11,250 nt of DNA from Bacteroidales bacterium (GCA_025350365.1 JANXXY010000221.1:1-11250), one strand, 5' to 3'; numbered from the stretch's first letter, positions 1 to 7,662 are shown. Numbers and translations: made by a program. Notes: generated by a model not told the origin, from the letters alone.

Positions 1-10
1 GGTGGCAGTT

Positions 11-39
11 CGGCTGCGGCTGCGGCTGCGGGTTCGGCT
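11..39. repeat. GC-rich CGGCTG hexamer run
   Basis: Three perfect CGGCTG copies (11-28) are followed by a degenerate copy and then by GTTCGGCTG, which begins the palindromic element at 32. The octamer GTTCGGCT also occurs at 8, 32, 195 and 207. The run therefore looks like a slipped expansion of the element's own terminal sequence, or the remnant of another copy to the left. Its GC content is far above the surrounding AT-rich DNA. No reading frame of note covers it. Confidence 0.6.
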
Positions 40-179
40 GAGGTTGTACCTAAATCGAATATATGATATCAGGCTTATACCTGATTTAAAAATATAGAAT
101 CCGTTTTATTTGGAAACAATTTAAGATTTAGGCGCAGCCTAAAAAGATATAATCGGCTTAGGCACAGCCTAAGCCGAAC
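32..179. repeat. Palindromic intergenic element, copy 1
   Basis: This is a non-coding element of about 148 bp bounded by inverted ends: GTTCGGCT at the left and AGCCGAAC at the right. The outer 27 bp of each side pair with a few mismatches. Inside are three smaller hairpins: ATCAGG/CCTGAT (about 75-92), TTTAGGC-GCA-GCCTAAA (about 127-143), and GCTTAGGC-ACA-GCCTAAGC near the right end. A second copy follows at 207 (period 175 bp). No transposase is present, so it resembles a MITE or a REP/BIME-like intergenic repeat. It could fold as RNA if transcribed. The family is not one I recognise. Confidence 0.7.
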
Positions 180-206
180 AACAGGAATGTGGCTGTTCGG
201 CTGGAT

Positions 207-353
207 GTTCGGCTGAGGTTGTATCTCAGTCGACTATATGTTATCAGGCTTTTGCCTGATTTAAAAATATAAAATCCATTTATTGGAAAATAATTTCAGA
301 TTCAGGCGCAGCCTAAAAGGATATAATCGACTTAGGCACAGGTTAAGCCGAAC
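207..353. repeat. Palindromic intergenic element, copy 2
   Basis: This second copy of the element at 32-179 is roughly 85-90% identical by eye, with about 16 substitutions and a few one-base indels. The internal hairpin ATCAGGC-TTTT-GCCTGAT is fully paired here, while copy 1 has a C-A mismatch. In contrast, the right-end hairpin (ACTTAGGC-ACA-GGTTAAGC) is degraded compared with copy 1. Both terminal octamers are intact. The 27-bp spacer between copies (180-206) carries an additional GTTCGGCT at 195. The 56 bp between this copy and the lysO start (354-409) show no clear promoter or hairpin. Confidence 0.7.
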
Positions 354-409
354 AAGGACTCATTGTCACTTTTAATTTACGCTCAAAAACAATATCAAAA
401 ATCAATTTC

Positions 410-688
410 ATGTTTAACGTTCTATTCTTTCTATTGACTGGCATACTCGTAGGCATAGTCCTTCATAAGCGTGTGTGGTTGCCTCCGGTCGCCGAAAAAC
501 TTACTTCAATAGCTATTTACTTATTATTGTTGACGTTAGGAATTAAAGCCGGTTCAGACAGAACTATTATGAGCCGGCTTGATACCTTGGGACTTACCGC
601 TTTGGGTATAAGCTTATTTGCCATTATTGGGAGTGTATTAACTGCATGGGTAGTGTATAAATATTTTTTTAAAGACCTGAAACAATGA
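410..688 (+). CDS. LysO-type lysine exporter, N-terminal subunit (small)
   Basis: This 92-residue membrane protein has three hydrophobic segments (about 1-18, 32-46 and 60-85). It resembles the N-terminal third of the LysO/YbjE (DUF340) lysine exporter, with the TLGIKAGSD motif after the second helix. E. coli LysO is one chain of about 299 residues; here the same length is divided between this ORF and the next (92 + 200). The next gene starts inside this stop codon (ATGA, 685-688), so the two are translationally coupled and probably form one inner-membrane transporter that exports L-lysine. The start is the only ATG that fits; no Shine-Dalgarno sequence is visible, as is usual in Bacteroidota. 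Family assignment is good; the substrate is inferred from E. coli. Confidence 0.8.
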   Translation: MFNVLFFLLTGILVGIVLHKRVWLPPVAEKLTSIAIYLLLLTLGIKAGSDRTIMSRLDTLGLTALGISLFAIIGSVLTAWVVYKYFFKDLKQ

Positions 689-1287
689 AGAGTAGTGTAA
701 TTATACTTATTATATTCGCTATGGGGATAATCCTTGGAGTTCTTCATATATTACCTGAAACCCACCAAATGGGTGAGATTAGTACCTACACTCTATATAT
801 ATTAATGTTTATAGTAGGTGTAAGCATTGGGTGCGATAAGCACATCTGGCAAGAGTTTCGTTTAATGAAATTTCGTATATTACTTATACCTTTAACTACC
901 ATTGTTGGAACCGGTCTTGGGCTGCTTTTCTATCGGAGTCTCTTTTCCTTTCCAAATAACGCCGATTTGTTTGCTGTAGGTGCAGGATTTGGTTATTATA
1001 GTCTTTCGAGTATTGTTATTACTAAATTATCCGGCGAATCAATGGGTATAATAGCTTTATTGGCTAATATTATACGCGAAATTGCAACACTTGTCCTTAC
1101 ACCGGTTCTTGTCAAATACTTTGGTAAAATTGCCCCTATTGCTGCCGGAGGTGCCACTACAAGCGATACAACCCTGCCAATCATTATAAAATATTCGGGA
1201 AAAGAATATTTGTTTGGATCGGTGGTTAATGGAATTGTATTAACCCTGCTTGTTCCAATAATTATTGCCTTTATCTATAGAATATAG
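685..1287 (+). CDS. lysO: LysO family lysine exporter, main subunit
   Basis: This 200-residue, largely hydrophobic protein corresponds to the C-terminal two thirds of LysO (DUF340). Conserved stretches are GFGYYSLSS (101-109), an asparagine followed by Arg-Glu (N128, R131, E132), and GGATTSDTTLP (155-165). These polar motifs lie between or in membrane segments and are typical of the family's transport core. Hydrophobic segments are at about 3-20, 35-50, 64-84, 118-145 and 176-198. LysO exports lysine and toxic analogues across the inner membrane in E. coli. Here the gene overlaps the small upstream subunit by four bases and ends just before a hairpin that faces lpdA. Fusion versus split form is a known variation, not a frameshift: both ORFs have their own start and full-length ends. 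Confidence 0.85.
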   Translation: MKSSVIILIIFAMGIILGVLHILPETHQMGEISTYTLYILMFIVGVSIGCDKHIWQEFRLMKFRILLIPLTTIVGTGLGLLFYRSLFSFPNNADLFAVGAGFGYYSLSSIVITKLSGESMGIIALLANIIREIATLVLTPVLVKYFGKIAPIAAGGATTSDTTLPIIIKYSGKEYLFGSVVNGIVLTLLVPIIIAFIYRI

Positions 1288-1293
1288 AATTCG

Positions 1294-1337
1294 GAGTTAG
1301 GAGTTCGGGAATGATAGAAGCCCCAAACTCATAACTC
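1294..1337. terminator. Hairpin between convergent lysO and lpdA
   Basis: The left arm 1294-1310 (GAGTTAGGAGTTCGGGA) pairs with 1321-1337 (CCCCAAACTCATAACTC) at 14 of 17 positions around an 11-nt loop. It lies 6 bp after the lysO stop and within 33 bp of the lpdA stop, where both transcripts must end. No long T-tract follows on either strand, so intrinsic termination is plausible but not proven. Confidence 0.45.
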
Positions 1338-1370
1338 ATAACTCATAACTCATAACTCATAACTCATAAC
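1326..1370. repeat. AACTCAT heptamer tandem repeat
   Basis: Six perfect AACTCAT units (1326-1367) plus a partial AAC run directly into the lpdA stop codon (TAG, complement of 1370-1372). The first units form the right arm of the hairpin at 1294-1337. The array is a simple-sequence repeat whose copy number could vary. It contains no spacers, so it is not a CRISPR array. Confidence 0.9.
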
Positions 1371-2761
1371 TATATATGTATCACCTCTCCATATGCGGCA
1401 GCGCTAGCCTCCATGATGGCTTCACTCATGGTTGGGTGAGGGTGAATCGATTTGATAATTTCGTGACCCGTAGTTTCCAGGTTACGTGCAACCACCATTT
1501 CGGCAATCAGTTCCGTAACGTTAGCTCCTATCATGTGTGCGCCCAGTAATTCACCATATTTTGCATCGTAAATAACCTTTACAAAGCCATCTTTGGCGCC
1601 CGCAGCACTGGCTTTGCCAGAGGCAGTGAATGGGAATTTACCGACTTTAATATCGTATCCGGCATCTTTCGCAGCCTTTTCGGATAAACCAACAGAGGCA
1701 ACTTCAGGAGAAGTATAGGTGCATCCGGGAATATTTTTATAATCTATTGGATGAGGATTTTTACCTGCAATTTTTTCAACGCAGGTAATTCCTTCAGCTG
1801 ATGCCACATGTGCCAGAGCTTGTGTGCCAATGATATCGCCAATGGCATATATTCCGGAGATATTGGTATTATAGAACTCATCAACTTTAATACGACCTTT
1901 TTCTAGTACTATCCCCAATTCTTCAATGCCAATGTTCTCCAAATTTGGAGCGATACCTACTGCTGATAGAACGATCTCAGCTTCAAAAATTTCTTCGCCT
2001 TTTGGTGTTTTAATTTTTACCTTGCAAAGAGGTCCCTTTATATCAACCGACTCAACAGTTGAGCTTGTGAGTATGGTGAGTCCGGCTTTTTTGAATGATT
2101 TTTCGAGCGTCTTTGATACTTCTTCGTCTTCAAGAGGGACGATGTTGGGCAGAAATTCAACCAGCGTAACTTTAGTGCCAATGGCGTTGTAGAAATAAGC
2201 AAATTCGCTGCCTATTGCTCCGGAACCAACCACGATCATTGATGCCGGTTGTTTGGTCAGACTCATTGCCTGACGATAGCCAATTACTTTAACTCCATCC
2301 TGTTTGAGGTTAGGCAGCTCTCTCGATCTGGCTCCGGTGGCAAGTATTATGTGATCGGCAGTAATCTGAGATTTCTTTCCATCTTTATCAGTTACTTCAA
2401 CCGTTTTATTGTCAACCAATTTTCCGGTTCCCAAAATAGTTTCGATCTTGTTTTTCTTAAATAGAAATTGAATGCCCTTGCTCATGCCATCTGCTACACC
2501 ACGGCTTCGTTCAACAATTTTAGTAAAATCGGGTTTTGCTGTGCCTTCCAGTTTTATTCCGTAATCGGCTGCATGTTGTGTATATTCGAACACCTGTGCG
2601 CTTTTTAAAAGCGACTTAGTTGGAATGCATCCCCAATTAAGGCAAATGCCTCCAAGATTTTCGCGTTCAACAACACCAACTTTCAATCCTAATTGCGAAG
2701 CCCTTATTGCGGCAACATACCCGCCAGGACCACTTCCTATTATCACAACATCATATTTCAT
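1370..2761 (-). CDS. lpdA: Dihydrolipoyl dehydrogenase (E3)
   Basis: This 463-residue flavoprotein oxidises the dihydrolipoyl groups of 2-oxoacid dehydrogenase complexes and the glycine cleavage system, passing electrons through FAD to NAD+. Visible landmarks are the N-terminal FAD-binding GSGPGGYVAA (9-18), the redox disulfide in GGICLNWGC (C40 and C45), the NAD-binding GSGAIGSE (179-186), a second FAD motif around AIGD near 300, and the C-terminal catalytic pair in HPTMSE (H442 and E447). All are intact and length is normal for the family. The start is the ATG at 2761, directly before the FAD motif. No E1 or E2 genes are in the window, so this is a stand-alone copy; a gene on the same strand lies 65 bp upstream and may share its transcript. 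Acts in the cytoplasm. Confidence 0.97.
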   Translation of the reverse strand: MKYDVVIIGSGPGGYVAAIRASQLGLKVGVVERENLGGICLNWGCIPTKSLLKSAQVFEYTQHAADYGIKLEGTAKPDFTKIVERSRGVADGMSKGIQFLFKKNKIETILGTGKLVDNKTVEVTDKDGKKSQITADHIILATGARSRELPNLKQDGVKVIGYRQAMSLTKQPASMIVVGSGAIGSEFAYFYNAIGTKVTLVEFLPNIVPLEDEEVSKTLEKSFKKAGLTILTSSTVESVDIKGPLCKVKIKTPKGEEIFEAEIVLSAVGIAPNLENIGIEELGIVLEKGRIKVDEFYNTNISGIYAIGDIIGTQALAHVASAEGITCVEKIAGKNPHPIDYKNIPGCTYTSPEVASVGLSEKAAKDAGYDIKVGKFPFTASGKASAAGAKDGFVKVIYDAKYGELLGAHMIGANVTELIAEMVVARNLETTGHEIIKSIHPHPTMSEAIMEASAAAYGEVIHI

Positions 2762-2826
2762 AAATCTAAGAATTATATGTATTTGTTATAAATTTTTGGC
2801 TATTTTTAATGAAATCTAAAATTCCT

Positions 2827-3888
2827 CTACCATCCCATAAAATACCCTGTTAAACCAACAATTAAACCCACCAAAAGATTAATACCTTTCATTAAAAAAA
2901 AGTTTTTCTTCGATTCGGCTAGTAAAGGGAGAGAGCTATGTCCATCCTGCACAATGGAGTTAGCTAAAAGAATGCTGAATGGAATGGAGTTATTAAAAAA
3001 AAGTGTTACAAATATCAGATGTGGACCCGATTCGGGAATTATTCCAACAAGAACAGCAATGAATAAAACAACTAGCTTGTTGTTGTGCAGCCAGGGTAAA
3101 ATGTCCAGATATGTCAAAAGCAATTCAATGCCTAGCAAAGCGCCAAAGGTCCATAAGAATATTTTGATGAAGTGCTTTTTAATGATGTGTTTCCATAAAT
3201 GCTTCTCCAAAAAGTGCTCGTCTACAATTAACAAGATGTAAAATGCAATAAAGGTTAATCCAATAAATAGTATATTTTCGAGCCCCCATTCGGAATGGAC
3301 CTGTCCCGTTGATTGTCCGATTTCATGCCCCCCATGTTCAAATTGCCCGGTAATGATTCCAAAAAGAAACATGAAAAGTCCCATAATCAATATGGCCCTT
3401 GGGAATGATATTTTTGTAATATTTTCTTTGATATTTTTCCATGAATGAGCGTCTGCTTTTATTTCCAATTTATGCACCACCATATGTGATTTCTCAGGAA
3501 AAGGAATTGAATAAGGTTTAATAAACAGGTTTGTAACAAGCCCAGCAGCAATGGCTATTCCGAAGATGGCAACATTCAAAATAATGGCCGTTTTGGGAAT
3601 CATCGAAAACATAACAAAGGCCTCATCACCAGATGAAGCGATCATGGTGGCAACTAAAGCGCCCAAATTTACAAGGTTGTGGGTAAACATCGAAACAACA
3701 GCAAAACCACCAATACACCCGGGTATCAGACCAAGCAAAGCCGAAACAAACACTTGTTTGAATTTCGATTTAAAGAGATTATTTCCCCATCGACCATTGG
3801 TTAAAACATTGAAATATTCAATTAACAACATCATTACCATAACTAAACTGGTAATCATAATTGTTTGTCTGATAACGTTTATAAGCAT
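2827..3888 (-). CDS. Putative heavy-metal / manganese exporter (ArsP_2-type)
   Basis: This 353-residue polytopic inner-membrane protein has about eight to ten hydrophobic segments. It resembles the family annotated as 'putative 10TM heavy-metal exporter' (ArsP_2) or 'putative manganese transporter'. The two halves contain related motifs: GLIPGCIGG then SSGDEAFVMFSMIPK (53-99), and GIIPESGPH then QDGHSSLPLLAESKK (282-328). This implies an internal duplication. A central polar stretch is histidine-rich (H185, H188 and H198, then EHFLEKHLWKHIIKKH at 224-239), which could bind metal. The start ATG (3888) is preceded by AAAGG almost touching it, too close for a standard Shine-Dalgarno. lpdA follows 65 bp downstream on the same strand. 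Family membership is fairly confident from memory; the true substrate is unknown. Confidence 0.75.
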   Translation of the reverse strand: MLINVIRQTIMITSLVMVMMLLIEYFNVLTNGRWGNNLFKSKFKQVFVSALLGLIPGCIGGFAVVSMFTHNLVNLGALVATMIASSGDEAFVMFSMIPKTAIILNVAIFGIAIAAGLVTNLFIKPYSIPFPEKSHMVVHKLEIKADAHSWKNIKENITKISFPRAILIMGLFMFLFGIITGQFEHGGHEIGQSTGQVHSEWGLENILFIGLTFIAFYILLIVDEHFLEKHLWKHIIKKHFIKIFLWTFGALLGIELLLTYLDILPWLHNNKLVVLFIAVLVGIIPESGPHLIFVTLFFNNSIPFSILLANSIVQDGHSSLPLLAESKKNFFLMKGINLLVGLIVGLTGYFMGW

Positions 3889-3915
3889 CCTTTAATTCGT
3901 AATAGGTATGGAAAG

Positions 3916-3923
3916 CAAATTTA
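3916..3923 (-). promoter_or_regulatory. -7 promoter box for the metal-exporter gene
   Basis: On the minus strand this reads TAAATTTG, a full match to the Bacteroidota -7 consensus TAnnTTTG. It lies 28 bp upstream of the exporter start, so the leader would be short, about 20 nt. The expected -33 TTTG is poor: the region about 20 bp further upstream reads GGTTTA. No riboswitch-sized leader fits between this box and the gene. Confidence 0.4.
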
Positions 3924-3969
3924 ACTAAAAAAAGTGTTTTTAAACCGGACTCATAAATAATTCCAATTC

Positions 3970-4004
3970 TTTGTTATATAATTCATTCTAACAAGTTAAC
4001 TTTA
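3970..4004 (+). promoter_or_regulatory. Possible promoter for the patatin-barrel gene
   Basis: TTTG at 3970-3973 and TAACTTTA at 3997-4004 resemble the Bacteroidota -33 (TTTG) and -7 (TAnnTTTG) boxes. The spacing is 23 nt instead of about 19, and the last base of the -7 box is wrong. It lies about 60 bp upstream of the GTG start, in the divergent intergenic region. Weak evidence. Confidence 0.25.
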
Positions 4005-4062
4005 AAAAAGTATCATACACCAACAATAAAAATGTCATGTGTCTCATTTTTAACACATCGAA

Positions 4063-6288
4063 GTGAAACGAAAATTATTGATTGTAATTTCCTTGCATTT
4101 GTGGGTTGCCAGTAATGTATTTACTCAAACTTTAGAAAAAACACGTCCTAAAATAGGTGTTGTATTAAGTGGGGGAGGTGCAAAGGGGCTTGCTCATATA
4201 GGAGTACTTAAAGTGTTAGAAGAGGCCGGAATTCCAATCGATTATATCGGGGGAACAAGCATGGGTGCCATTGTTGGAGGATTATATGCGATAGGGTATT
4301 CAGCTAAACAGCTCGATTCTATTGCCCGTAATACTAATTGGGATGAATTTCTGACAGATAAGGTTTCCCGCCGAAACCTTTCAATGATTGAGAAAGACGA
4401 GAGCGTAAAATATTTTATTTCGTTTCCCATTCGCGAAAAAAGAATTGCACTGCCAAGTGGAATCGTGGCTGGGCAAAATATAATAAGGCTGTTTTCCGGT
4501 TTAACAAATTCTATGTATAACCAGACGGATTTTACCAAATTTCCAATTCCTTATTTTTGCGTTGCTACCGATGTTGAGAAGGGTGAAAGTGTGATTATTA
4601 AAAAGGGCAATCTGGCAGAGGCCATGAGAGCCAGCATGGCGATACCAACGGTTTTTACTCCCGAAGAAATAGATGGGAAAGCGTTGCTTGATGGAGGTTT
4701 AGTTAATAATTTCCCCGTCGAAGAAATGAAAAAGATGGGCGCCGATATCATCATTGGAGTCGATGTCGGATTCCGCTATTACAAGCGCAATGAGCTTAAT
4801 TCGTTGGTTAAAATAATCGAGCAATCCATTTTTATGCACAGCATGGATAAAAATCAACGAAGCAAGGAAATGTGTGATATATTAATAACACCGCCTTTGC
4901 ACGAATACAACGCTTCAAGTTTTAATCATGCCGATTCATTACTGGCTCGTGGAGAGCGAGCAGCAAGGAGGCAATACGCAAAAATAACAGCTTTAAGTAA
5001 TCGCATTAAATCCTTTTCAGATTCATCACATACTGCTGCACGAAAAGTAAAAAGCATTAATGAATTTTATGTAAAAGATATTCAAGTTGATGGGTTAAAA
5101 GATGTACCTCTGGAGTTTATTGAACGAAAGCTTCCGTTTGAAATACCCGATACTGTTCATGTAACCGACATTGATCAGTTTATTGAGCGTATTTATGGTA
5201 CCAGATTTTTTGAACGCATCACCTATAACATGGAGCCGTTAGATGGTGGTGTAAGACTTCATTTTAAGGTGATTGAGAAAAATACAAATTTTTTCAGAGT
5301 AGGTTTGCACTACGATCCCGATTTCAAAACAACCATCATGCTAAATACTACCTTTCGAAACAAAGTTTTTCGGGGGTCAAGAATTACTTTGGATGTAGCG
5401 CTAGGCGAAAACCCATCATTTACAGGGTTGTTATATAGAAATACCGGTTGGAACCCCAAACACACTTTTATGATACGGTCGAGGTTGGTACCCGATTTTG
5501 GATTAAAAGTCCAGGCACACAGCATTGGAATTTATGCCTACGAAAATGACAAGCGAATCTCAAGTTATAATTTTAAAGATATTACCACCGATTTATTTTT
5601 GCAGGCCAACTTATCAAATAACGATGTTATTGCGTTAGGTACTGTGGGTGATTACACATCAATTAAAAACAATTTTAATTATGCAGATAATCAGGAATCA
5701 GCATCGTATTATTCGAACTTTTATATTCTCTTTAAGAACGATTCATACGATCAGGCATTTTATCCAAAACGTGGATCACGGATTTTTACTGAAATAAAAT
5801 TTGTGAAAGGGTTATCAGAAGATGTAAAAAATCAAAATGGTTTTTTTGTAGCATCGGTTCGTGCAAACATGGTAATTCCATTGAGCGACAGAGTGTCATT
5901 AAGCGAGAGTGTGTTCGCAGGAACTATATTGGGTGATAGTATACCTGCCCATTATCAATTTTTGGTAGGAGGGATGGGTGGCGCTAATTTACGAGGATTA
6001 ATACCATTTGTTGGAATGGATTTTATGCAACGAACCAATAAACATGCTTTGGTTGGCCGAATGGATCTTCAGTGGGAAATGTGGAACGATAATTATCTTA
6101 TTTTTCGCACGAACATAGGCAAAGTTACGCCGCGGCTAACCGATTTGTGGGTGTGGAGTGATGTTATTTTTGGTTATGGGGTATCGTTTGGTTACAAAAG
6201 TCCTATAGGCCCTATGGAATTTAGCCTTATGACATCAAATAAAAACCCCGGAATATCAACCTTTATCAATATTGGGTTTTGGTTTTGA
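4063..6288 (+). CDS. Patatin-like phospholipase fused to POTRA and Omp85 barrel
   Basis: This 741-residue envelope protein has a signal peptide (about 1-22). It is followed by a patatin lipase domain (about 29-225) with oxyanion motif SGGGAKG (36-42), nucleophile GTSMG (Ser66) and DGG (Asp210). A linker then leads to one POTRA-like domain (about 335-405, FYVKDIQVDGL) and a C-terminal Omp85-family beta-barrel (about 406-741) ending in an aromatic residue (IGFWF). The catalytic dyad is intact, so it should hydrolyse acyl esters of phospholipids. The layout matches the PlpD / FplA type (type Vd secretion), in which the barrel places the lipase at the outer membrane or cell surface. Many Bacteroidota carry such a gene. 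The start is GTG; upstream ATGs at 4032 and 4037 are out of frame or stop early. It is monocistronic and convergent with the next gene. Whether the lipase is released or retained cannot be read from sequence. Confidence 0.93.
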   Translation: MKRKLLIVISLHLWVASNVFTQTLEKTRPKIGVVLSGGGAKGLAHIGVLKVLEEAGIPIDYIGGTSMGAIVGGLYAIGYSAKQLDSIARNTNWDEFLTDKVSRRNLSMIEKDESVKYFISFPIREKRIALPSGIVAGQNIIRLFSGLTNSMYNQTDFTKFPIPYFCVATDVEKGESVIIKKGNLAEAMRASMAIPTVFTPEEIDGKALLDGGLVNNFPVEEMKKMGADIIIGVDVGFRYYKRNELNSLVKIIEQSIFMHSMDKNQRSKEMCDILITPPLHEYNASSFNHADSLLARGERAARRQYAKITALSNRIKSFSDSSHTAARKVKSINEFYVKDIQVDGLKDVPLEFIERKLPFEIPDTVHVTDIDQFIERIYGTRFFERITYNMEPLDGGVRLHFKVIEKNTNFFRVGLHYDPDFKTTIMLNTTFRNKVFRGSRITLDVALGENPSFTGLLYRNTGWNPKHTFMIRSRLVPDFGLKVQAHSIGIYAYENDKRISSYNFKDITTDLFLQANLSNNDVIALGTVGDYTSIKNNFNYADNQESASYYSNFYILFKNDSYDQAFYPKRGSRIFTEIKFVKGLSEDVKNQNGFFVASVRANMVIPLSDRVSLSESVFAGTILGDSIPAHYQFLVGGMGGANLRGLIPFVGMDFMQRTNKHALVGRMDLQWEMWNDNYLIFRTNIGKVTPRLTDLWVWSDVIFGYGVSFGYKSPIGPMEFSLMTSNKNPGISTFINIGFWF

Positions 6289-6354
6289 GAGAGAATTAAC
6301 AAAAATATAGTACCTGATTCTAAAATCAGCACAATAAAATGTATACTATATAAA

Positions 6355-6389
6355 AAATACCCCTTAAGTAATCAGCTTAAGAGGTATTT
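6355..6389. terminator. Bidirectional terminator between convergent genes
   Basis: The inverted repeat AATACCCCTTAAG / CTTAAGAGGTATT (arms 6356-6368 and 6376-6388, plus an outer A-T pair) has a 7-nt loop. The single C-A mismatch on the plus strand becomes a U-G wobble on the minus strand. Reading minus, the stem runs directly into a run of T's; reading plus, a T-run follows about 6 nt later. It is best placed to end the LamG lipoprotein transcript and can also serve the patatin gene. A smaller hairpin (CTGATT/AATCAG, 6314-6329) lies just before it. Confidence 0.8.
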
Positions 6390-6399
6390 GCTTAATTTT

Positions 6400-7662
6400 T
6401 TAATGTGTTTTTAAATATTGGATTTCGGAATCTGTTAATGCTCGATTATAGACTCTTATATCATCCATTGAACCTGTAAAATAAGACCACGAACTTCTTA
6501 AATCAAAACCTACAAATAAATATGCCCCCCATCCGGAGATATTATTATTAATCGGTTGATTGTCACAATTTACACTTCCTTGTAAAGAACCGTCAAGATA
6601 AAGTTGTATAGAAGTATTGTTACGTTGTGCAACTACGTGATGCCAATTATTTAAGGATGGAGCTGAAGAAGCCGAAACCTTATATGCATTACCACTACTC
6701 GTTTTTATATCGAAATATAGTTTACTGGGACTTGCATCTTCTCCAATTCGACCCCAATTTGTGTAATTGGGGTATCCGGTACTAACCATACTGTTATCAC
6801 TTCCACTCCAGCTACTCTTATAAAACCAGAATGAAATTGAAAATTGATTGAACGTATTATAAAGAATGGAATTAGAATATGTAAAATAAGGTGAGGAGCA
6901 TGATATGGCGCTATTACTATTGCCAAATCTGTCATTAGTTAAAAAAGGAAACCATCCATTAAGATTAGCACCGTTCCCACTTTCATCTAAGTAATCATCA
7001 TTAAATGGGTAATAAGCAATCAATTGTGGCAAATTAACAGATGTAGTAAATGCAATGACATTACTATAAAACACCCCGTTAGATGTAATAACATATGCCC
7101 TTACAAAATATCTTGTATCAACCGATAGTCCAGTAATATTGCTCTCAAACGCGATGTTATTGTTCGATCCATTAAATGAACTGGATGGACTATTCCCTAT
7201 TGTGGGTTCTGTGATTATGCCCGACCAACAATGTCCATAACCATATACTGACATTCCATCACCAACTTTTACATAACCTTTTGCAGTGGCTGAATTAAGA
7301 GATATATTATTTATTGCCAGATTTTCAATTTCGGGGCTTCCTGGCTTTTTTAGTAAAAAAATAATTTTTGTAACCCTACCTTCGGTAATGTTTACCGTCT
7401 TCGATTGGGAATTATAGCCACTAAGACTCCAAACATAAAACAAAGCCCTACCAGGTTTAGCATTAGCTATGGTAAAATTACCATCCTTTCCGGAAGTGAC
7501 TAATTTGCCATTTTGCAAACTAATCATTGCCCCTTCAATGGGTTCGTTGGTTGCCGAATCTGTCACAATCCCGGTAACAACAATAAAATCTGATTTTTGA
7601 CAATTTTGAAACAAAAGGGCTGTGCCAATGGCCAAAATCAGAATTCCTAATATTTTTTTCAT
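6400..7662 (-). CDS. Lipoprotein with CarboxypepD_reg, FN3-like and LamG domains
   Basis: This is a 420-residue lipoprotein. The lipoprotein signal peptide MKKILGILILAIG... ends at Cys21 (LLFQNC), followed by QKSDF. Next comes a carboxypeptidase-regulatory-like beta-sandwich (about 27-105: VTGIVTDSATNEPIEGA, then DGNFTIANAKPG). A fibronectin-III-like domain follows (about 112-208, ending VIAFTTS). The C-terminal half is a concanavalin-A-like LamG domain (about 212-418) with typical LIAYYPFNDDYLDESGNG and a closing SMDDIRVYNRALTDSEI. Such domains bind carbohydrate or protein ligands; no catalytic residues of a glycosidase are seen. It is probably anchored in the outer membrane, possibly surface-exposed. 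It is separated from the upstream 680-residue lipoprotein gene by two hairpins, so likely has its own promoter, although I see no clear TAnnTTTG box. Exact ligand unknown. Confidence 0.85.
   Translation of the reverse strand: MKKILGILILAIGTALLFQNCQKSDFIVVTGIVTDSATNEPIEGAMISLQNGKLVTSGKDGNFTIANAKPGRALFYVWSLSGYNSQSKTVNITEGRVTKIIFLLKKPGSPEIENLAINNISLNSATAKGYVKVGDGMSVYGYGHCWSGIITEPTIGNSPSSSFNGSNNNIAFESNITGLSVDTRYFVRAYVITSNGVFYSNVIAFTTSVNLPQLIAYYPFNDDYLDESGNGANLNGWFPFLTNDRFGNSNSAISCSSPYFTYSNSILYNTFNQFSISFWFYKSSWSGSDNSMVSTGYPNYTNWGRIGEDASPSKLYFDIKTSSGNAYKVSASSAPSLNNWHHVVAQRNNTSIQLYLDGSLQGSVNCDNQPINNNISGWGAYLFVGFDLRSSWSYFTGSMDDIRVYNRALTDSEIQYLKTH

Noticed and set aside
1326..1370. CRISPR-like array
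   Set aside because: The heptamers are directly adjacent without spacers; a CRISPR needs 20-plus-base repeats separated by unique spacers.
3551..3895. Plus-strand 114-codon frame overlapping the metal-exporter gene
   Set aside because: It runs antisense to a clearly conserved membrane protein and has no recognisable domain or signal.
3889..3915. Manganese riboswitch (yybP-ykoY type) upstream of the putative Mn/heavy-metal exporter
   Set aside because: The best promoter box leaves a leader of only about 20 nt, and no multi-hairpin structure is visible.
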